In this document: one piece after another, positions 7,498 through 12,581 of the stretch
Layout of the letters: each line of letters starts with the position of its first letter
Position numbering within the stretch: position 1 is the first letter of the stretch
Source: JAIVJZ01 sp036566625
Lineage (GTDB): Bacteria; Acidobacteriota; Blastocatellia; Pyrinomonadales; Pyrinomonadaceae
Assembly: GCA_036566625.1 (NCBI GenBank)
Contig: DATCWB010000470.1
Span: 1 to 12,581, forward strand
Length of the DNA stretch: 12,581 nucleotides
Direction of reading: 5' to 3'
The notes under the pieces: model-generated
Databases searched by the model: none
What the model was told of the DNA's origin: nothing
The model's input: the letters and a program-made list of their open reading frames with translations, nothing else
Translations under genes and position numbers: made by a program

Positions 7498-8673
7498 ATG
7501 CAGTTGCCACGATTACCATTTACGCCGGAGCAGGCCTCGACCGTCTCAGGTGAGGTGGACGCGCTCTACACCTATCTGGTCGCGATCACGCTCTTTTTCT
7601 CCGTGCTCGTCACGGTGCTCATCTTCTATTTCGCCGTCAAGTATCGCCGCCGCTCGGAGAACGAACTGCCGCAGCCCATCGCCGGGTCGGTCAAGCTGGA
7701 GACGATGTGGACGGTCATCCCGTTCCTCATCGCCATGACGATCTTCGTCTGGGGCGCGAGCCTCTACTTCACGCTCTACCGCCCGCCGAAAGACGCCATC
7801 GAGATTTACGTCGTCGGCAAGCAGTGGATGTGGAAGTTTCAGCACACGGAGGGGCAGCGCGAGATCAACGAACTGCACGTGCCTGTGGGCGCGAAGGTGA
7901 AGTTGACGATGACGACCGAAGACGTGATCCACTCGTTCGCCGTGCCGGCCTTCCGCATCCGCTCCGACGTGGTTCCCGGCCGCTACACCTTCGCCTGGTT
8001 CGAGGCGACGAAGACCGGCCGCTATCACCTGTTCTGCACAGAGTTTTGCGGCACGAACCATTCGGGCATGACCGGCTGGGTCGAGGTGATGGAGCCGACC
8101 GCCTACCAGGCGTGGCTCGCGGGCGGCGGCTCGGATTCTCCGGCCGCGCAGGGCGAAAAACTCTTCCAGTCTTTGGGGTGCGCGACGTGCCACCGCGCGG
8201 ACACGCAGGGGCGCGGGCCGGTGCTCACGGGCGTCTTCGGCAAGTTGCAGCGCATCCAGGGCGTCGGCGACGTGACGGCCGACGAAGCCTACCTGCGCGA
8301 GTCGATCACCAACCCGGCGGCGAAGGTGGTCGAGGGCTTCCAGCCGATCATGCCTTCGTATCAGGGGCAGGTGAGCGAGGAACAACTGCTGCAACTCATC
8401 GCCTACATCCGCTCGCTCGGCGCGACGCCGGGGGGCACGACGATGACGAACGCGGGCGCGGGGCAGAGCGAGCCTTCGACGACGACCGGCATCAATCCGG
8501 ACGCGCAACGCTCGAACCCGCTCGCCCCCACGTCGCCGAATCAGATGCAGAACAACACCTCCACGCCGGGCGGGCTGTCGCCGCAGGGACGCCGCTCGGG
8601 CGGGGCGGGCGGCACGTCGCAGACGGGCGCGAACACCAATCAGCCGGGCGGCGGGAACAGCAACAACCGCTAG
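7498..8673 (+). CDS. coxB: caa3 cytochrome c oxidase subunit II, CuA domain fused to cytochrome c
   Basis: The protein has 391 residues. Two membrane spans (about 24-48 and 71-93) form the usual subunit II hairpin. The CuA domain shows all expected ligands: His145, Cys180, Glu182, Cys184, His188 and Met191. A fused cytochrome c domain follows with C228-A-T-C231-H232 and a likely axial Met285 in IMPSYQG. The fusion defines a caa3 oxidase that accepts electrons directly through its own heme c. The last ~80 residues (about 310-391) are a Gly/Asn/Thr/Ser-rich tail with no recognisable fold. The start lies 4 bases after the SCO stop, with AGGAGGG upstream at 7478-7484. A 53-base gap (8674-8726) separates it from coxA. 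Confidence 0.96.
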   Translation: MQLPRLPFTPEQASTVSGEVDALYTYLVAITLFFSVLVTVLIFYFAVKYRRRSENELPQPIAGSVKLETMWTVIPFLIAMTIFVWGASLYFTLYRPPKDAIEIYVVGKQWMWKFQHTEGQREINELHVPVGAKVKLTMTTEDVIHSFAVPAFRIRSDVVPGRYTFAWFEATKTGRYHLFCTEFCGTNHSGMTGWVEVMEPTAYQAWLAGGGSDSPAAQGEKLFQSLGCATCHRADTQGRGPVLTGVFGKLQRIQGVGDVTADEAYLRESITNPAAKVVEGFQPIMPSYQGQVSEEQLLQLIAYIRSLGATPGGTTMTNAGAGQSEPSTTTGINPDAQRSNPLAPTSPNQMQNNTSTPGGLSPQGRRSGGAGGTSQTGANTNQPGGGNSNNR

Positions 8674-8726
8674 TCAACGAAGCCGCGTGAAGATAGTAAA
8701 GGTCAGAGACAAAGGTTAAACGAAGT

Positions 8727-10463
8727 ATGAGTTCACACGATCCGTCAAATCCGCCGCCGTCGTCGTCCGAGCCATCCGGTTTGGGCATGATAGGTTCGCG
8801 CGCGCGATTCGGGCACGAAAACTACATCAACGCCAACTACGGCATCAAGTCGTGGCTGCTGACGAAGGATCACAAGCGCATCGCGCTCTTGTACCTGGCC
8901 TCCATCACGGTCTTCTTCATCCTCGGCGGCATCTACGCGCTCACCATCCGGCTGGAACTCCTGACCCCGGCCGGCGACATGGTGCAGCCGATGACCTACA
9001 ACAAGCTGTTCACGCAGCACGGCATCATCATGATCTTCTTCTTCCTCATCCCGTCTATCCCGGCGGTCTTGGGGAACTTCCTCATCCCGCTCATGATCGG
9101 GGCGAAAGACCTCGCCTTCCCGAAACTCAACCTGCTCAGTTGGTATCTCTATCTGGCGGGCGCGCTCTTCACGATCTGGGCGCTCCTGAACGGCGGCATC
9201 GACACGGGCTGGACCTTCTACACGCCCTACTCGACCACCTTCTCGAACTCTTACGTGGTCGCCGCCGGACTCGGCATTTTCATCAACGGCTTCTCCTCGA
9301 TCCTGACGGGCTTGAACTTCATCGTCACAATTCACACGATGCGCGCGCCCGGCATGACATGGTTTCGCCTGCCGCTCTTCATCTGGTCGCACTATGCGAC
9401 GAGTTTGATCATGATCCTGGGCACGCCCGTCATCGCCATCACGATCCTGCTCGTCGCCCTGGAGCGCATCGTCCACATCGGCATTTTCGACCCGCGACTC
9501 GGCGGCGACCCCGTCCTCTTCCAGCACTTTTTCTGGTTCTACTCGCACCCGGCCGTCTACATCATGATCCTGCCCTCGATGGGCGTGGTCAGCGAACTCA
9601 TCTCGACTCACTCGCGCAAGAACGTCTTCGGCTACTCGTTCGTCGCGTTTTCGAGTCTCGCCATCGCCGTCTTCGGCTTCCTCGTCTGGGGGCATCACCT
9701 GTTCACTTCGAGCCAGTCGGTCTACGCCGGGATGATCTTTTCGTTCGTCTCGTTCGCCGTCGCGATCCCGTCGGCGGTGAAGGTGTTCAACTGGACGGCC
9801 ACGCTCTATAAGGGTTCGATCTCCTACGACACGCCGATGCTCTACGCGCTCGGCTTTATCGGTCTGTTCACGCTCGGCGGCCTGACCGGCCTCTTTCTCG
9901 CCGCGCTCGGCCTCGACGTTCACCTGACCGACTCTTATTTCATCGTCGCCCACTTCCACTACATCATGGTCGGCGGCGCGCTGATGGGATACCTGGGCGG
10001 CCTGCACAACTGGTGGCCGAAGATCACCGGGCGCATGTACCCGGAAGGCTGGGGGCGTTTCGGCGCGCTCGTCATCTTCGTCGGGTTCAACCTGACGTTC
10101 TTTCCGCAGTTCCTGCTCGGCTATCTGGGGATGCCGCGCCGCTACCACGCCTACGCCGAAGAGTTTCAAGTCTTAAATGTGATGAGCACGGCGGGAGCAA
10201 GCATCCTCGGCTTCGGGCTGTTGATCCCGGGCATCTACTTCATCTGGTCGATGCGCTACGGCAAGTTTGCCCCGGCGAACCCGTGGGCGGCCACGGGGCT
10301 CGAATGGCGCACGATGTCGCCGCCGCCGACGGAGAATTTCGTGCGCACCCCGGTCGTTACGTGGGAGGCTTACGAGTACCGGCCGATGGAGGAGATGGAA
10401 GTGATCGGCCCCGACAAGGGCAACGCGGCGCAGCCCGCACACGGCGAGGCGACCAGGACTTAA
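8727..10463 (+). CDS. coxA: caa3 cytochrome c oxidase subunit I, A2-type heme-copper oxidase
   Basis: The protein has 578 residues, twelve expected membrane spans and a polar N-terminal extension of about 45 residues. Ligands are visible: His98 and His411 for low-spin heme a, His409 for heme a3, and His274, His323 and His324 for CuB. The helix VI motif reads Y272-S-H274-P-A-V-Y278, so the proton-channel Glu of A1 oxidases (HPEVY) is replaced by Ala276. The Tyr-Ser pair before the CuB His is the mark of A2-type oxidases such as those of Rhodothermus and Thermus. Tyr278 is the expected His-Tyr crosslink residue. Lys352 (SAVKVFNW) matches the K channel, and Asp128 (GAKDLAFPKLN) matches the D-channel entrance. 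It reduces oxygen to water while pumping protons. The ribosome binding site is weak. Confidence 0.97.
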   Translation: MSSHDPSNPPPSSSEPSGLGMIGSRARFGHENYINANYGIKSWLLTKDHKRIALLYLASITVFFILGGIYALTIRLELLTPAGDMVQPMTYNKLFTQHGIIMIFFFLIPSIPAVLGNFLIPLMIGAKDLAFPKLNLLSWYLYLAGALFTIWALLNGGIDTGWTFYTPYSTTFSNSYVVAAGLGIFINGFSSILTGLNFIVTIHTMRAPGMTWFRLPLFIWSHYATSLIMILGTPVIAITILLVALERIVHIGIFDPRLGGDPVLFQHFFWFYSHPAVYIMILPSMGVVSELISTHSRKNVFGYSFVAFSSLAIAVFGFLVWGHHLFTSSQSVYAGMIFSFVSFAVAIPSAVKVFNWTATLYKGSISYDTPMLYALGFIGLFTLGGLTGLFLAALGLDVHLTDSYFIVAHFHYIMVGGALMGYLGGLHNWWPKITGRMYPEGWGRFGALVIFVGFNLTFFPQFLLGYLGMPRRYHAYAEEFQVLNVMSTAGASILGFGLLIPGIYFIWSMRYGKFAPANPWAATGLEWRTMSPPPTENFVRTPVVTWEAYEYRPMEEMEVIGPDKGNAAQPAHGEATRT

Positions 10464-10487
10464 AGCGAGAGGGGAATTAAATCGAAC

Positions 10488-11252
10488 ATGGCACACGCAG
10501 AAACATTGGACGCGCACGACGCGCACGGCGACGCGGCGGCGACGCACCATGCATCCTCCAACCTCGCGCACCACTTCGATAATCTCGAACAGCAGCGCGA
10601 GGCCGGAAGCCTGGGGATGTGGCTCTTCCTCGTCACCGAGATCATGTTCTTCGGCGGGCTGTTCACCGGCTACATCATCTACCGCACGCAGCACCCGCAG
10701 GCCTTCGCCATCGCCAGCAGCACGCTCGACTGGAAACTCGGCGCGCTCAACACGGTCGTCCTCATCGTCAGCAGTTTGACGATGGCGCTCGCCGTCTATT
10801 TCGCACAGATGGGCAGCCGCCGCATGCAGATTATCTTCCTCGTCGTGACGATGCTGCTCGGCGCGACGTTCCTCGTCGTCAAGGCTTTTGAGTACGCGGA
10901 CAAGTTCGAACACCATCATTTCCCCAGTACGAATTTCGTCTGGAAGGACGAAGACATTCCGGCCACCGTCGTGCCGGAACAGCGCGAGGAGATGAAGTAT
11001 CACATCCAGATGTTCTACTGGATTTACTTCGCCATGACGGGACTCCACGCCCTGCACATGATCATCGGCATCGGCGCGATGATGTTCCTGATCTTCTACG
11101 CCTACCGGGGGCGCTACACGCCCGAGTACCACGCGCCCGTGGAACTGACGGGCTTGTACTGGCACTTCGTCGACATCGTCTGGATTTTCCTCTTCCCGCT
11201 GCTTTACCTGTTGGGCGCGCACCTCACGCACGGCGGGGGCGGCGGACACTAG
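10488..11252 (+). CDS. coxC: Cytochrome c oxidase subunit III
   Basis: The protein has 254 residues and five predicted membrane spans. The first is GMWLFLVTEIMFFGG and the last is GLYWHFVDIVWIFLFPLLYL, both typical of subunit III. Before the first span lies a 35-residue His/Asp/Ala-rich N-terminus. A hydrophilic insertion of about 40 residues, rich in charged residues (FVWKDEDIPATVVPEQREEM), sits between the third and fourth spans. Subunit III stabilises the oxidase and supports sustained proton pumping; it binds no redox cofactor. A GAGAGGGG stretch lies about 14 bases before the ATG, a rather long spacing. It follows coxA by 24 bases and precedes coxD by 15. Confidence 0.95.
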   Translation: MAHAETLDAHDAHGDAAATHHASSNLAHHFDNLEQQREAGSLGMWLFLVTEIMFFGGLFTGYIIYRTQHPQAFAIASSTLDWKLGALNTVVLIVSSLTMALAVYFAQMGSRRMQIIFLVVTMLLGATFLVVKAFEYADKFEHHHFPSTNFVWKDEDIPATVVPEQREEMKYHIQMFYWIYFAMTGLHALHMIIGIGAMMFLIFYAYRGRYTPEYHAPVELTGLYWHFVDIVWIFLFPLLYLLGAHLTHGGGGGH

Positions 11253-11267
11253 AGGGGTTGAAAAGTT

Positions 11268-11570
11268 ATGTCTGAGCACATCGTCTCGAAAAAACTCTAC
11301 TTCGTCATCTTCGGCGCGCTGATGGTCTTAACTGTTTTGACCGTCTGGGTCGCCACCATCGATCTCGGCTCGGAGAAACTGAACACCGTCGTCGCGCTCG
11401 CCATCGCCGTCACGAAGGCCGTCCTCGTCGTGCTCTATTTCATGCACGTGCGCTACAGTTCGCGCCTCACGTGGGTGGTCGTCGCGGGCGGCTTCCTGTG
11501 GCTCATCATCATGGTCGGCCTGACCATGAGCGACTACCTGACGCGCGGCTTCCTGACTTACCCGCGCTGA
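11268..11570 (+). CDS. coxD: caa3-type cytochrome c oxidase subunit IV
   Basis: This 100-residue protein consists almost wholly of three membrane spans (about 10-30, 39-60 and 67-88). It contains AVTKAVLVVLYFMHVRYS, the motif characteristic of the prokaryotic cytochrome c oxidase subunit IV family. It is a small structural subunit without cofactor. A GAGGGG at the end of coxC lies about ten bases upstream of the ATG. This is the last gene before a strong terminator, so it probably closes the operon. Confidence 0.93.
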   Translation: MSEHIVSKKLYFVIFGALMVLTVLTVWVATIDLGSEKLNTVVALAIAVTKAVLVVLYFMHVRYSSRLTWVVVAGGFLWLIIMVGLTMSDYLTRGFLTYPR

Positions 11571-11598
11571 CCGCGCAAACGCCTATTTGTTCGACCCG

Positions 11599-11635
11599 GA
11601 AGCCCGCAGGCCGCACGCCTCCGGGCTTCTTTTTT
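11599..11635 (+). terminator. Rho-independent terminator after coxD
   Basis: GAAGCCCG at 11599-11606 pairs with CGGGCTTC at 11622-11629. After a single C/C mismatch the stem continues with AGG/CCT. Six T residues follow directly (11630-11635). It lies 28 bases after the coxD stop and is the only hairpin with a T-run that I see in the window. Confidence 0.85.
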
Positions 11636-11675
11636 GAACATCGCGCCGCGCCCGGTCGTTTACCGCATGAGAGCG

Positions 11676-11689
11676 CGCCCGCGCGGGCG
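11676..11689. promoter_or_regulatory. 14-bp perfect palindrome in the intergenic region
   Basis: Positions 11676-11689 read identically on both strands (CGCCCGCGCGGGCG). It sits between the terminator and the candidate promoter of the next gene. In GC-rich DNA such palindromes arise easily, so a role as a protein-binding site is only a possibility. Confidence 0.25.
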
Positions 11690-11700
11690 GCTTAAATTTC

Positions 11701-11717
11701 TTTTCATGTTGTGAAAA
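11701..11717. promoter_or_regulatory. Dyad TTTTCA-N5-TGAAAA overlapping the candidate -35 box
   Basis: A 6-bp inverted repeat with a 5-base spacer lies in a short AT-rich patch and overlaps the predicted -35 hexamer at 11709-11714. That position suits a repressor operator. No regulator is encoded nearby, so this is inference from position and symmetry. Confidence 0.35.
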
Positions 11718-11738
11718 TCCCTGTGGCACGGATAGAAT
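11709..11738 (+). promoter_or_regulatory. Candidate sigma-70-type promoter for the zinc-ribbon gene
   Basis: TTGTGA at 11709-11714 (4 of 6 to TTGACA) and TAGAAT at 11733-11738 (5 of 6 to TATAAT) are separated by 18 bases. They lie about 70 bases before ATG 11810, downstream of the operon terminator, where a new promoter is expected. The rest of the 239-base intergenic region (11571-11809) holds only the terminator and the two dyads listed separately. Confidence 0.45.
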
Positions 11739-11809
11739 CAGCCGGGCGGCGCGGCGCGCCTGCCCGGACGATCCTTTGACGGACGGATGGCCGTGAATTG
11801 CGGTGAATT

Positions 11810-12581
11810 ATGGCTGAACGATGCAACAGTTGCGGCGCGGAGTTGTTTACGGGGCAGCAGTTCTGCCGCGCGTGCGGCACGCCGACGCGCCAGTTTTCCA
11901 GTGAAGAACTCCCCACACAGATACTTCCGCCGGGCGGGCAGGATCAGCCGCCGCCGGGCGCGCAGACGCCGCTCGCCACTTCGCCGCTCCCCGCACGCGA
12001 CACCTCCGACCCGGTCTACGGGGCGGGCTATTCGCGCTATCAGCCGCCAGCCCCCGCGCCGCAACGCGCCACCGCGCCCGTCCTCTCGCCGCTCTCTCAT
12101 CCGCCCGCGCGCAGGCGTTCGCGGGCGTGGCTCTACGCCGTGCTCGGCCTCTTGATCTTCTTTGCGGGGGCATCGGTCGTGGCCGCTCTGTTTTTTCTGA
12201 ACCGCCCGACGCATTTCGTCAAGAGGGTCGTCACGCGGCCGAACGTCACCGTCCCCGTCCCGCCGAAGATGCCGCCGCCGCCGCACGCGTCGGGGGCCGG
12301 CGCAGAGGGCCTGAAAGATTTCGGCACGCAGTCAACCATGACGAAAACCTACCCGCTCGCGAAAGACGGCTCGTTCGCCCTGCGCAATTTCAGCGGCGAC
12401 ATCACGGTCGAGGGTTGGGATGAACAGCAGGCCGAGGTGAAGATCATCAGGCGCGGCGGGAGCGACGCCAAGCACGCCGCGTTACAGGTCGTGCGCGAAG
12501 AGGGCGCGAACCGTCTCGCCTTCAACTCGACGCCGGAGAAGATGGGCGGCAGCGTGCAGGAAGTGCAGTACGTCGTGAAAC
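11810..12581 (+). CDS. Zinc-ribbon, membrane-anchored DUF4097-like protein (3' end off window)
   Basis: The frame is open from ATG 11810 to the window end, giving 257 complete codons. An N-terminal zinc ribbon has Cys5, Cys8, Cys19 and Cys22 in CNSCGAE and CRACGTP. A Pro/Gln/Ala-rich linker follows, then a basic stretch (RRRSR at 101-105) and one membrane span at about 107-130. A Pro-rich segment leads into a domain beginning near residue 180. There FALRNFSGDITVEGWD resembles the repeating beta-strand pattern of DUF4097 putative adhesins. The zinc ribbon should be cytoplasmic and the beta domain outside. Proteins of this layout are common in Acidobacteriota; their function is unknown to me. 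The start is supported only by a weak GGTGA 3 bases upstream. It is separated from coxD by a terminator and is probably transcribed independently. Confidence 0.8.
   Translation, partial: MAERCNSCGAELFTGQQFCRACGTPTRQFSSEELPTQILPPGGQDQPPPGAQTPLATSPLPARDTSDPVYGAGYSRYQPPAPAPQRATAPVLSPLSHPPARRRSRAWLYAVLGLLIFFAGASVVAALFFLNRPTHFVKRVVTRPNVTVPVPPKMPPPPHASGAGAEGLKDFGTQSTMTKTYPLAKDGSFALRNFSGDITVEGWDEQQAEVKIIRRGGSDAKHAALQVVREEGANRLAFNSTPEKMGGSVQEVQYVVK

Noticed and set aside
5839..8704. Shared word TAAAGGTC in the gaps before 5875 and before coxA
   Set aside because: It is only eight bases with no matching flanks; this may be chance and does not support a regulatory site.
8745..10169. A 474-codon open frame on the - strand across coxA, and similar ones at 7546-8508 and 10173-11279
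   Set aside because: The composition is that of antisense shadows (Arg, Asp, Glu, Ala), there are no family motifs, and they are fully covered by conserved oxidase genes.
11724..11740. Sigma-54 promoter from the TGGCACG at 11724
   Set aside because: The required -12 element (GC within TTGCA-like sequence) is missing at the proper spacing; the bases there read GAATC.
11787..12155. A 122-codon + strand frame starting at ATG 11787
   Set aside because: It overlaps, in another frame, the zinc-ribbon gene, which has clear Cys motifs and a membrane span. This frame yields only Arg/Ala/Ser-rich sequence.

Overview
This window carries most of a respiratory operon that joins an alternative complex III (ACIII, act genes) to a caa3-type cytochrome c oxidase. 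All recognised genes lie on the + strand. The DNA is GC-rich. The gene order, the A2-type oxidase signature, the heptanucleotide hairpin repeats and the downstream zinc-ribbon/DUF4097-like protein together suggest an Acidobacteriota bacterium, perhaps of the Blastocatellia/Pyrinomonadaceae kind. That placement is inference from style and content, because no marker gene is present.

Layout. Bases 1-1590 hold the 3' part of actB, ending in its four-cluster iron-sulfur domain; the 5' end and any actA lie off the window. Then come actC (NrfD/PsrC-like, 10 membrane spans), actD (DUF3341), actE (lipoprotein monoheme cytochrome c) and actF (second NrfD-like subunit). Next are a single-span protein of unknown function, a SCO-family copper chaperone, and the oxidase genes coxB (CuA domain fused to cytochrome c), coxA (A2-type heme-copper subunit I), coxC and coxD. 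Spacing is tight, with overlaps at actD/actE and actE/actF. A hairpin with a T-run at 11599-11635 probably ends the operon. A 239-base intergenic region follows with a candidate promoter, then the start of a gene for a zinc-ribbon, membrane-anchored, DUF4097-like protein that runs off the end.

How the genes work together. ACIII oxidises membrane quinol and passes electrons through the iron-sulfur clusters of ActB and the hemes of ActA and ActE. The caa3 oxidase accepts them through the cytochrome c domain fused to CoxB and reduces oxygen to water. SCO is expected to help load the CuA site of CoxB. Placing both complexes and the chaperone in one transcription unit fits a physically coupled quinol-to-oxygen chain, known in other ACIII-bearing bacteria.

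The most unusual DNA-level features are two inverted arrays of 7-bp repeats on either side of actD. One opens the actC-actD junction. The other lies inside the 5' coding sequence of actE and is apparently translated ahead of its lipoprotein signal. A third, weaker heptad run encodes the signal-peptide core of the SCO protein. I see no CRISPR array, insertion sequence, tRNA or rRNA, and no evidence of an entirely new system; the main unknowns are the protein at 5875-6534 and the role of the repeats.
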